Of a stretch of 8,049 bases of DNA, positions 1 to 6,812 are shown piece after piece (the stretch's first letter is position 1; each line of letters starts with the position of its first letter). The stretch lies in NCBI GenBank assembly GCA_964439135.1, contig CAYTNN010000209.1, positions 1-8,049 on the forward strand, written 5' to 3'. This stretch comes from JAFGPJ01 sp964439135 (GTDB lineage: Bacteria > Planctomycetota > Phycisphaerae > Sedimentisphaerales > Anaerobacaceae). Position numbers and translations under genes: made by a program. The notes beneath the pieces are model-generated. The model saw only the letters and a program-made list of their open reading frames with translations, had not been told where the DNA came from and searched no databases.

Positions 1-283
1 CAAGCGAACCCACGGCTGCGCTGCTTATCACGGTATGGACGCCGAGCTTTTTCAGGGCGAAGATATTGGCCGCGAACGGTACCTCGCTTGGCGAGAGTTT
101 ATGTCCCTTGCCGTGACGGCTCAGAAATGCGATTTTCCTTTTGCCGAACCGGCCGACTAAAATCCCCGCGCTCGGCCTGCCGAACGGCGTATCTACATTG
201 TGAAGTTCCGCGTCAGTGATACGCTCGGCCAGTGCATCGCCCAGCCCCGTGCCGCCTATTATACCAATTAATTGTTCTGTCAT
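1..283 (-). CDS. mtnP: MTAP-family S-methyl-5'-thioadenosine (purine nucleoside) phosphorylase, N-terminal part, cut by window edge
   Basis: This partial gene is read on the minus strand from an ATG at 283 and runs off the left edge after 94 residues. The full family length is about 260-290 residues. The protein begins MTEQLIGIIGGTGLG, the glycine-rich phosphate-binding start of the MTAP/PNP-2 family. VDTPFGRPS (about 30-38), LSRHGKGHKLSPSEV (54-68) and the segment ending SAAVGSL (88-94) follow in family order. In this family the Thr of GGTG and the Arg-His of RHG bind phosphate, and both are present. The family cleaves 5'-methylthioadenosine to adenine and methylthioribose-1-phosphate in the cytoplasm (methionine salvage, polyamine by-product recycling). 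Some members prefer methylthioinosine or guanosine/inosine, which this fragment cannot settle. A GAGG Shine-Dalgarno (293-296) lies 9 bases before the start. The gene diverges from the C11 peptidase gene. The family call is secure; the exact substrate is less so. Confidence 0.9.
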   Translation of the reverse strand, partial: MTEQLIGIIGGTGLGDALAERITDAELHNVDTPFGRPSAGILVGRFGKRKIAFLSRHGKGHKLSPSEVPFAANIFALKKLGVHTVISSAAVGSL

Positions 284-316
284 AATTTTTTGCCTCGTTT
301 GTGCTAATTGCCGACC

Positions 317-345
317 ATAATAATTCCTTTCCCGGCCAAATACAA
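317..345 (-). promoter_or_regulatory. Possible sigma-70-type promoter for mtnP
   Basis: On the minus strand a -10-like TATTAT (317-322; 5 of 6 to consensus) lies 17 bases downstream of TTGTAT (340-345; only the TTG matches). It would start transcription near 309-310, leaving a leader of about 26 bases that holds the GAGG Shine-Dalgarno. The -35 is weak, so this is a candidate only. Confidence 0.35.
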
Positions 346-370
346 TTGTTTTGCCAAGCCGGCTATAAAA

Positions 371-397
371 TCAAGACACAAGTGTAAAATGTCTTGA
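371..397. promoter_or_regulatory. Perfect 8-bp inverted repeat, candidate operator upstream of the C11 peptidase gene
   Basis: TCAAGACA (371-378) is followed after 11 bases by its exact reverse complement TGTCTTGA (390-397). The half-site centres are 19 bases apart, about two helical turns, as expected for a dimeric regulator bound to one DNA face. The right half overlaps the proposed -35 (394-399) of the C11 peptidase gene, so a bound protein could block polymerase. A smaller inverted repeat, ACAC-AA-GTGT, is nested at 376-385. The stem has only 3 G/C pairs of 8 and no T-run follows, so a terminator is unlikely. The regulator is unknown and is not encoded in this window. Confidence 0.45.
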
Positions 398-421
398 ACA
401 AATTGTCATCGGTTGGATAAT
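394..421 (+). promoter_or_regulatory. Candidate promoter for the C11 peptidase gene, predicting a leaderless mRNA
   Basis: TTGAAC (394-399; 4 of 6 to the -35 consensus) and GATAAT (416-421; 5 of 6 to the -10 consensus) are 16 bases apart. The -10 ends 6 bases before the ATG at 428, so the predicted start of transcription falls on or next to that ATG, and no convincing Shine-Dalgarno precedes it. A second -10-like hexamer, TATAAA (364-369), has no good -35 at the right distance. It would give a leader of about 50 bases that contains the inverted repeat. Confidence 0.45.
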
Positions 422-427
422 AATCTC

Positions 428-1588
428 ATGCTAAATTCCGCGAGTAATTCAAAGTTATGGTTGTTGATATTATTGTTTCCCCTGATCGGAATAGTCTTTA
501 TCCCCTCAAAAGCAAATGTGTACGAGTGGGTTTTCGTTTACTATATGTCTTATGATAACGACCTTAGTCCTTTCGGCGAAGTGATACTGGGCGACTTAAG
601 AAACGGGCTTTCGAACTCGAAGGTTGCAGTCGTCGTTCAGGCGGATTTCATAGACAGTAAAGGCATGAAACGGATTGGTTTGTACTACGCAGATGGAAAA
701 ACACACAGAAAAGAAACTGTTCTGAGAAGCGAGGACAGCGCAGATGAAGCTGAATTGAGAAAGTATCTCAAGTGGGTGAGCAAGAAGTGGGTCGCAAAAA
801 ACTACTGTATAGTTTTCCTGGATCATGGCAGCAGCTTAAATCACATGTGTCTTGACCGGAAACCATCCGCGAATCGTAACAAGAACAGGCAGTTTGGTTC
901 GGGGAAATGGCTTTGCGCTTCAGAAGCTGCTAAAGTTGTCGCGAGCTTTAATCAGAAAACGGATCGCAAGGTAAGGCTCCTTTTCCTGCAGCAGTGCGGC
1001 CGGGCGACGATTCAGAACCTTTATAATTTTGCCGATGCCTCCGAATATATCATGGCCTCACCGCTAATAGTAGGCGCGCCAAATACCTACTACACAAAAA
1101 CAATTGCAGCAGTCTCTCAGGATCCGAATGTCACCGGCGAGATCCTTGCCGGAACTATCATGCGGGAAGATGAGCATTACACTCTGTACACTCTGATTAT
1201 TAATGAGCAGCTAAAAAGACTTCCTGAAAAACTCGCCCCCGTTCTCAAATCTTTCGGACGTGCATCTGCCCTGTTTCGGCCCGAATCCTGTTCGCATCTT
1301 TTCGAATATGAGAGTGAGAAGTTTTATGACCTGAAATCTTATTTTTACGCTCTTAACTCGGCGAATAATAATATTGCCGGTAGAGAACTCGACGTTTTTT
1401 TCGAGTGGTGTGAAAGCCGTCTTATTGTGAGCAAGGCGGTTCGAGAACCTGAGTCAACTGTTGAGCTTTCTTACTGTGGGCTCTCCATATATGTGCCGTC
1501 GAGCCCCAATGCCGGCACTTCCTACAACTTTTTACCGCTATACCGGCAAACAGAACTCGAGCATACGATGAAGCTCATATCGGAGTGA
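428..1588 (+). CDS. Exported clostripain-like cysteine peptidase (family C11)
   Basis: With the ATG at 428 the product is 386 residues. The N-terminus is a signal peptide or uncleaved anchor: a short polar stretch ending in Lys9, a hydrophobic core at about 10-25, and a possible cleavage site after PSKA (26-29). The clostripain (C11) core follows. It includes VYYMSYDNDL (37-46), a strand at 66-74, the catalytic His in LDHGSS (His133), and the catalytic Cys in LFLQQCGRA (Cys190), followed by a helix and YIMAS (207-211). C11 enzymes are endopeptidases, usually cutting after Arg or Lys. Here the usual Asp two residues before the Cys (D-x-C) is Gln188, so P1 specificity may differ. A TTG at 413 in the same frame would add five residues but has no ribosome site. 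The gene is clearly more AT-rich than its neighbours (sampled 60-base rows about 42-45% GC versus 60-68%). Its stop lies 2 bases from the convergent operon's last gene. The target is unknown. Confidence 0.82.
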   Translation: MLNSASNSKLWLLILLFPLIGIVFIPSKANVYEWVFVYYMSYDNDLSPFGEVILGDLRNGLSNSKVAVVVQADFIDSKGMKRIGLYYADGKTHRKETVLRSEDSADEAELRKYLKWVSKKWVAKNYCIVFLDHGSSLNHMCLDRKPSANRNKNRQFGSGKWLCASEAAKVVASFNQKTDRKVRLLFLQQCGRATIQNLYNFADASEYIMASPLIVGAPNTYYTKTIAAVSQDPNVTGEILAGTIMREDEHYTLYTLIINEQLKRLPEKLAPVLKSFGRASALFRPESCSHLFEYESEKFYDLKSYFYALNSANNNIAGRELDVFFEWCESRLIVSKAVREPESTVELSYCGLSIYVPSSPNAGTSYNFLPLYRQTELEHTMKLISE

Positions 1589-1590
1589 GC

Positions 1591-4284
1591 TTATCTGATT
1601 TGGATTTCGGATTTCCCCTCAAGGGTTATCAGCAGAATCTTTTGCTCGCGATCATACTGTGTTTCGTCCGATCGGAGTATGCGTGACTTGGCGGCAATAA
1701 CCAGGACCTCGCTCGGTTCGGTTTCGATTCCGGAAATCAGCACGTAGTATTGGTTGGGGCCCCAGCCGTCTGCCGTTAACGTGACACTTTCTTCGCGTTC
1801 GCGAATATCTCTTATCGCGCATGGAGCGTGAACGAACCAGCCGCGGCGGGGAAGTTTTTTTACATCGTATATTTTGCCCTTGCCGTAGAGTTCCGCCAGG
1901 TGGGCCTGCACGGTCCCGGGATTGATGGCCGGGCCGGCGGCAACCTGTGCTCTTAAATCGAAGAAATCCGGCAGCAGGCCCTGTCGCTGCTCATCAGTCT
2001 GAGGCCAGGACATTTGCAGGCCCGTCACCGTGATGCCCTTGGCGATTTTTTTCCAGGGGCCGTCCGGGTCACATTCGCTCAGCAAGTGCAGGGCCGAACA
2101 GTAAACCAGACCGCACCACTGGACAGGCCGGCCAAGCCACAGCGGGGCTTTCCAGTTGGTCGCGCCCAGCACGGCGATTGTCGAATAAGCGCCCACCCGG
2201 CCGGACGTCGGCGCGTGCAGATAAAGAAACGGAACTCCCGTCCACGCCCAGTACCGCGCCTGGTCGAGATATTCCTCCCTGCCCGAAATCATATAGCCCA
2301 GCGTATATGCCTTAACCATGTGCGCCGAGGCAAGGATGTCGGGAGTATGGAGCGGCACTTCCCATGTTTGCGCTCCGCGCGGCACGGTGTCGGCGTAAAG
2401 TACGGTCTGTTTGTCGAGCAGTTCAAGTGCTTCGCCGATCAGCTCTTTATCCGCCGACAGGGTCGCTCCTTCAAGAATCCCGGCCATGTCCCTCCCGGCA
2501 ATGCCGTTAGCATGTTTTGCGAAATGCGTTTTGGAATAATCCGTATCGCCCGGCCTGTAGAGTTTCACGCCGGCCGCGTCGAAACCTGTGAGCAGACCGA
2601 GTGCCTGGCTGTGTTTTTGCTGCACGAATTCTAACGTGCGCCCGAAAACAAGGGGGGTATTGGGCAGATGGGCGTGCGAGACACTGCTTAAGAAAGGTTG
2701 TCCGGGCGGAATTTTGTTCAGCGCACGGCTCTTTTCATTGCTGAGTCTTTCGCGGAGGCTTTCGTTTTCGGTGTTATTGGCGAGCCAGTCGATATACATC
2801 GCGGCATCGGCCGCCGGGCCGGCGGGGAAATTGTCGCCCCAGACCGCGTGCCGGAAGAGACCGTCCTCATTGATCTGCGAATCCAGCCAGCCGTGAGCGA
2901 GCAGATCGACCGCGGCATCGAAGCCGCCTTCGAATTCCGGCACGTCGGGCAGCCCCTTTAATGCGACATAGTGCCGGACCGCGGGGATAACGCTTTCCCC
3001 TTTGCCACCGATGATCATCATGGTGACTTTCAGCGGCTGATTCGCCCGGAGTCTCAGTGGCGCCTGGGCACAGAATGCATTCTCGAAACGGCGGTCGCCC
3101 ACTCCTGGGCCTGACAACGCCATCACATGTGCGCCCGAATTATATATCCTGTCGGGCGAATCGAACGTCGCCGCAATCGTCTCGGACGGCTCCCAGATGA
3201 CGCCAATATAATTGCCGCCGCGTGCAATCGTCATCAGTGGAAAGGTAATTTTTGCCGGGTCGGGCACCCTGCGGACATGGTCCGGCGTCGCGATGTCCGC
3301 CTCGCTGCTGCTGGGCTCATCGCACAGATATTCCAGCCCGGCAAACAGGCCCTGGTCCTTCCGCTCGCCGTATGTGCCCAGGCCGGGGAAAATCGTCAGC
3401 CACGGGACGTAAATAATATCCCTGTCTTTGTCCGCTTTCAGCTCAATTTCGACGATCAGCGTCCCTTTCTGTCCGGCGGCTTTTACGCTCCTTCGTATTT
3501 CCCATACGCCGCCCCTGCTGTCTTTGAAATTTGCTCTGCTCGTGGATGAATTATCGAATGTCACGTTTGCATTTTTGAAATTGAGCCATTCGGGCTGCTC
3601 GTCGAAAACCATGCCGAGAAGTTCGCCCTGATACCCGGCGGCCATTTCCACGCCGTTGACTTTAAGAGCGAAGTTGCCCCATGTGCCTCCATAATGCTCG
3701 AATTCCAGCCCGCCGGATTTGACCGAAGCCATGCGTTCTGATGTCCTGTTTGGTTCTCCGGGTTTTTCCAGCGGGGGAACGAGAATTTCGCTGATTGTTT
3801 CGATTGTGATTCGCCCGACAGTCACGGCACCGGCCCCGATGCAGGGGTCGAGACGAAAACGCGTGCCGGGGCCTAATTTGTCCCGAATCACGAGTGAGTA
3901 ATCGTGCCATTTACCATCGGTTCGCGCAGTGAACCGAACCGAATCTCCCGCCCGAAATACCCTGCCATAGAAAAGTTCGGCGTCGGCGTCGGCGTCCGAT
4001 TTCATGCGTATTTTTACTCTGATAATTTTATCGCCCGGCAAATCCATGGCAGGGCCCTCGATCCACGGATCTTCCCCGGTAGATTTGACGAGCAGTCCTT
4101 CTGGCGAGAATGAGAGATTCTCCACCTGCCTGTTGCCTGTCCAGCCATGCAGACCTTTGCTGAAGTCCCATTCGACTGCTGTCTTGCCGAAAGCCGGAAC
4201 TACTAAAAACAATGTCACAGCTATAAATATTGTTGCTGATTTGAAATTTGTATTGAAGCTGTTTCTGAACTTATTGACAGGCAT
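1591..4284 (-). CDS. Large exported multidomain protein, putative carbohydrate-active enzyme of unassigned family
   Basis: The product is 897 residues and I do not recognise its exact family. Residues 1-33 look like a signal peptide: basic start, hydrophobic 17-32, and a possible cleavage after AFG. Residues about 37-168 resemble a jelly-roll carbohydrate-binding module, beginning EWDFSKGLHGW and ending GRITIETIS. Residues about 190-430 look beta-rich and contain a distinctive GLEYLCDEPSSS segment (316-327). Residues about 455-800 look like repeated helical hairpins of an alpha/alpha toroid, as in many polysaccharide lyases and six-hairpin glycosidases. Conserved-looking blocks there are FAKHANGIAGRD (588-599) and QTWEVPLHTPDIL (639-651), with His591, Asp599, Glu642 and Asp649 as possible catalytic residues. 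Residues about 810-897 form a C-terminal beta domain. It is the last gene of the operon, 19 bases after the symporter gene. A periplasmic or surface glycan-processing role is inferred from architecture and context, not from a recognised active site. Confidence 0.7.
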   Translation of the reverse strand: MPVNKFRNSFNTNFKSATIFIAVTLFLVVPAFGKTAVEWDFSKGLHGWTGNRQVENLSFSPEGLLVKSTGEDPWIEGPAMDLPGDKIIRVKIRMKSDADADAELFYGRVFRAGDSVRFTARTDGKWHDYSLVIRDKLGPGTRFRLDPCIGAGAVTVGRITIETISEILVPPLEKPGEPNRTSERMASVKSGGLEFEHYGGTWGNFALKVNGVEMAAGYQGELLGMVFDEQPEWLNFKNANVTFDNSSTSRANFKDSRGGVWEIRRSVKAAGQKGTLIVEIELKADKDRDIIYVPWLTIFPGLGTYGERKDQGLFAGLEYLCDEPSSSEADIATPDHVRRVPDPAKITFPLMTIARGGNYIGVIWEPSETIAATFDSPDRIYNSGAHVMALSGPGVGDRRFENAFCAQAPLRLRANQPLKVTMMIIGGKGESVIPAVRHYVALKGLPDVPEFEGGFDAAVDLLAHGWLDSQINEDGLFRHAVWGDNFPAGPAADAAMYIDWLANNTENESLRERLSNEKSRALNKIPPGQPFLSSVSHAHLPNTPLVFGRTLEFVQQKHSQALGLLTGFDAAGVKLYRPGDTDYSKTHFAKHANGIAGRDMAGILEGATLSADKELIGEALELLDKQTVLYADTVPRGAQTWEVPLHTPDILASAHMVKAYTLGYMISGREEYLDQARYWAWTGVPFLYLHAPTSGRVGAYSTIAVLGATNWKAPLWLGRPVQWCGLVYCSALHLLSECDPDGPWKKIAKGITVTGLQMSWPQTDEQRQGLLPDFFDLRAQVAAGPAINPGTVQAHLAELYGKGKIYDVKKLPRRGWFVHAPCAIRDIREREESVTLTADGWGPNQYYVLISGIETEPSEVLVIAAKSRILRSDETQYDREQKILLITLEGKSEIQIR

Positions 4285-4288
4285 ACAC

Positions 4289-4294
4289 ACCTCC
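4289..4294 (-). promoter_or_regulatory. Strong Shine-Dalgarno that fixes the start of the 897-residue protein
   Basis: GGAGGT on the minus strand lies just upstream of the ATG at 4284; five bases separate GGAGG from the ATG. An in-frame TTG at 4296 would contain this Shine-Dalgarno inside its own second and third codons, so the ATG at 4284 is the better start. That start also gives a normal signal-peptide N-terminus. Confidence 0.8.
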
Positions 4295-4303
4295 AAATAT
4301 TTT

Positions 4304-5809
4304 TCATGTCGTTACGGTTCGGTTTTTGTTCATCAAAGCGAAGACGCCGGCGGCAACCATCAGGGCGGCTGTCCCCACGGCGCCGACGATAATCGAGTCC
4401 AAATTGCACTGCGCCCACTGCCATGATTCGGGCAAATCGCGGGCGAATGTCCCCCAACTGATTACGATGACGCTCACGCCTATCGATACGATTCCCTGCC
4501 ACAAGCGAAGGCGAACTTTCATAAATGCCAGAAGGAACAGGCCCAGCAGCGCTCCGCCGAAGATTCCCGAGATTTGCCACCAGACGTCCAGGATGCTCCT
4601 GGCTCGGATCATCAGAAGGGCGGCACCGGTCCCAAGCACGCCCCACACGACCGTTGCCAGGCGCAGAAACCGAATGCTGGCCACTTCTGTAATATTCGGA
4701 TTGAGATATCGCTTGTAGAAGTCCAGCAGCAGAACCGTTGCCGAGCAGTTCAGCGCCGAATCCACGGTGCTCATTGCCGCGGCGATAATCGCAGCGATAA
4801 TCAGTCCCTTCAAACCGGCCGGCACTTGTGTCGCTATATAGTAAGGGAAAACCTGCTCGCCTTTTGTGATTCCCTCTCCGAGCTCGTGACCGCCCGGCGA
4901 ATAAAACGCGAAAAGCGTTGTCCCGATATAAAGAAAAATCGCAGTCAGTGGAATGTAGATTAGCATCGCAATCCAGACCGAGCGTTTCGCATCCCGCTCG
5001 GTGGGAACGGAGCAATATTTCTGCACGTAGTTCTGGTCGGCCAGCAGGCTCCGCAGGGCCTCGGTGACCCCGTAGATAATCATCACCCATACCGTGCGGT
5101 TAAACAAATGCTCCTGGGAGGCCAGCGTAAATTTCAGGCTGCCGAAGCTGAATTTATGATTGTCTATTGCCGCCTGTATCAGAGGTTCCGGCCCGGAGAA
5201 AACAGCAATCGACAAACTGATGGCGCAGAATAGAATGCCGGCAATCATGATTATCGATTGCATAACGTCCGTCCAGATCACGGCCTCCATGCCGCCGAGC
5301 AGTGTGTAGACGATAGTAATAAGGCCGATGACGATAATCACGACCGCGATGTTCCACGGGACGAATGTGTCCAGCAAGAGGCTGGCTAAGTAAAGAATTA
5401 CCGCGACGCGCCCGATCATATACAGCACGAAAGCAAATGCGGCGTAAATTCGTCCCCACGCACCCAGCCTTTCTTCGAGGAACGCGTAAACGGAAATCAG
5501 CTTTGTTTTTCGATAGTAGGGCACGACGTATTTGCAGGCCAGCCAGGCCACCGGGAAGATGCAGAGCGCGAAAATAATCGGATGCCAGTTGGAATCGAAT
5601 GCCTTGCCCGGAGTAGCGATGTAGGAAATGCTGCTGGTATAGGCGCTCATTACGGCCAGGCCCGCTGCCCATGCGGGAATCGTGCGGTCGGCCACCATGA
5701 ATTGTTCGGCCGTACGACACTTGCGTGAGTAGTAAACGCCCATGCCGATCAGGACGCAGGAATAAAGAAGCAAAATAGCGATATCGATTGTTCCGAGACT
5801 TCCCTGCAT
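4304..5809 (-). CDS. Sodium:solute symporter, SSS family
   Basis: The product is a 501-residue inner-membrane protein with about 13 hydrophobic segments (near 8-26, 45-66, 76-95, 122-148, 153-172, 183-205, 240-258, 277-303, 330-362, 383-403, 409-430, 438-455, 469-492), as expected for SSS/LeuT-fold transporters. GGMEAVIWTDVMQ (172-184) is the typical SSS signature around TM5. AAMSTVDSALN (344-354) matches the TM8 region supplying Na+ ligands. Family members couple Na+ entry to uptake of sugars, sialic acids, amino acids or carboxylates. Arg134 in TM3 and Asp181 fall within one residue of the substrate-binding Arg135 and the functional Asp182 that I recall for the Proteus sialic-acid symporter SiaT. 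This hints at an acidic-sugar substrate but needs an alignment. The ATG at 5809 is preceded by AAAGG (5819-5823), 9 bases away. It is the middle gene of the operon, 28 bases after the aldolase gene. The family is certain; the substrate is inferred. Confidence 0.9.
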   Translation of the reverse strand: MQGSLGTIDIAILLLYSCVLIGMGVYYSRKCRTAEQFMVADRTIPAWAAGLAVMSAYTSSISYIATPGKAFDSNWHPIIFALCIFPVAWLACKYVVPYYRKTKLISVYAFLEERLGAWGRIYAAFAFVLYMIGRVAVILYLASLLLDTFVPWNIAVVIIVIGLITIVYTLLGGMEAVIWTDVMQSIIMIAGILFCAISLSIAVFSGPEPLIQAAIDNHKFSFGSLKFTLASQEHLFNRTVWVMIIYGVTEALRSLLADQNYVQKYCSVPTERDAKRSVWIAMLIYIPLTAIFLYIGTTLFAFYSPGGHELGEGITKGEQVFPYYIATQVPAGLKGLIIAAIIAAAMSTVDSALNCSATVLLLDFYKRYLNPNITEVASIRFLRLATVVWGVLGTGAALLMIRARSILDVWWQISGIFGGALLGLFLLAFMKVRLRLWQGIVSIGVSVIVISWGTFARDLPESWQWAQCNLDSIIVGAVGTAALMVAAGVFALMNKNRTVTT

Positions 5810-5837
5810 ACGCTTTGACCTTTATCGAAAAATGTTC

Positions 5838-6773
5838 TTATTGTTTTTGTACGATACCAAGCTCTTCCAGGTGCCGGCGAATGACATCGTGCTCCGCGCT
5901 GCGGAAACGGTGAAACGGCTCAGCCAGAAAGTCGCTGCAGATGCCCATGCACGAAAGAGCGCACTTCAGGCCCTTAAGATAACTTGACTGAAAGCGTCCG
6001 ACGCCATAGATGGAAGTGCTGATTTGCATTACTTTTTTGTGCAGAGCTTCCATGGTTTCCAGGTCTTGCGAGCGAGCGGCGTCGTAAAGGTCGACGTAGA
6101 GTTTTGGGATGATGTTCGCTCCCCCGCAAACGCCGCCGAAGGCGCCGAGCAAAACCGCTTCGGCCAGCAGTTCTTCATGGCCCATCAGGAGCGAGAAATC
6201 CGGGTACTCTTGCAGCAGAAACTGGAGCTGGTGGAAATATCCCATGTTGCCGGAGCTGTCCTTCAGGCCGACAATGCCGCTTATTTCGGCCGCCGCCCGC
6301 ACGGTCTGCGGCTCGAAAACCGCCTTGGTAAGGCTCGGCATGTTGTACAGGAATAAAGGCAGCGGCAGCTCGGGCGTTAGATGCCTGATATATTCCAGCA
6401 GCTCCGGCTGGCCTGCCGGGAAGTAATAGGGCGGCGCCAACACGACAGCCTGGGCGCCGGCGTCCTTCGCCTTGACGGCCGTATTGACCGACTCGGTAAA
6501 GGATGTGTCGGTTATTCCGACCAGCACGGGCACGCGACCCTTGACCAGCGAGCAGGCACGCTCGATCAGCTCGTATCGCAGCCGGTAGCTGAGACTTGGC
6601 GCCTCGCCGGTCGTTCCTAAGATGAACAGACCGTGAACGCCGCCGGAAAGGACGTGCTCGATCAGCCGCTCCAGGCCGGCGACGTCGAGGGTATCTCGAT
6701 CCAGAAGCGGCGTGACCAGCGGCGGAATGATACCGCGAAGCGGGCTCGGTAGTATATTCGAATTCGATTCCAT
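5838..6773 (-). CDS. Dihydrodipicolinate synthase/N-acetylneuraminate lyase family class I aldolase
   Basis: The product is a 311-residue cytoplasmic TIM-barrel protein of normal family length. GTTGE (53-57) is the pyruvate-carboxylate loop. Tyr143 in YNMP (143-146) is the catalytic Tyr. Lys171 in GLKDSSG (169-175) is the Schiff-base Lys, and GGVCGGAN (213-220) is the usual glycine-rich strand end. The family condenses or cleaves pyruvate with an aldehyde. Two residues after YNMP the position is Leu148, in YNMPSLTK. DapA enzymes have YNVPSRT there, and that Arg binds aspartate semialdehyde, so lysine biosynthesis is unlikely. Canonical NanA has GSTGE and KxTSGD, so it is not a clear NanA either. 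The best reading is a catabolic lyase for a 2-keto sugar acid. A GGAG site (6785-6788) sits 11 bases before the ATG. It is the first gene of the operon with the symporter and the exported protein. Confidence 0.88.
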   Translation of the reverse strand: MESNSNILPSPLRGIIPPLVTPLLDRDTLDVAGLERLIEHVLSGGVHGLFILGTTGEAPSLSYRLRYELIERACSLVKGRVPVLVGITDTSFTESVNTAVKAKDAGAQAVVLAPPYYFPAGQPELLEYIRHLTPELPLPLFLYNMPSLTKAVFEPQTVRAAAEISGIVGLKDSSGNMGYFHQLQFLLQEYPDFSLLMGHEELLAEAVLLGAFGGVCGGANIIPKLYVDLYDAARSQDLETMEALHKKVMQISTSIYGVGRFQSSYLKGLKCALSCMGICSDFLAEPFHRFRSAEHDVIRRHLEELGIVQKQ

Positions 6774-6812
6774 GTTTGTCGGTTCTCCATTTCGTCACCA
6801 ATAAATGCGGGC

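Noticed and set aside
371..397. The inverted repeat as an intrinsic terminator
   Set aside because: The stem is AT-rich with an 11-base loop and no T-run, and it lies between divergent genes where no transcript needs to end.
413..415. TTG as start of the C11 peptidase
   Set aside because: It has no ribosome site and overlaps the candidate -10; the ATG at 428 gives a good signal peptide.
2014..2634. 206-codon plus-strand open frame antisense to the exported protein gene
   Set aside because: It is a shadow of GC-rich codon bias. No ribosome site, motif or hydrophobic pattern supports it.
3979..3996. Three tandem copies of GGCGTC as a possible contingency microsatellite
   Set aside because: The repeat is a 6-base unit encoding Asp-Ala pairs, so unit changes stay in frame. 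Three copies are too few to suggest phase variation.
4294..4296. TTG as start of the exported protein
   Set aside because: It lies on the Shine-Dalgarno that serves the ATG at 4284, and the added residues have no support.
4221..5090. 289-codon minus-strand open frame inside the symporter gene
   Set aside because: It is the +1/-1 frame of the symporter gene. Its Arg/Gly/Asp-rich sequence has no domain or start signal, while the overlapping symporter has clear membrane segments and motifs.
5838..6773. Calling the aldolase dapA or nanA
   Set aside because: The DapA substrate Arg is missing and the canonical NanA motifs (GSTGE, KxTSGD) are not matched, so only the superfamily is assigned.
6175..6801. 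208-codon minus-strand frame overlapping the aldolase gene
   Set aside because: It is an alternate frame of the aldolase with low-complexity Arg/Ala/Gly composition. The aldolase frame contains all catalytic motifs.
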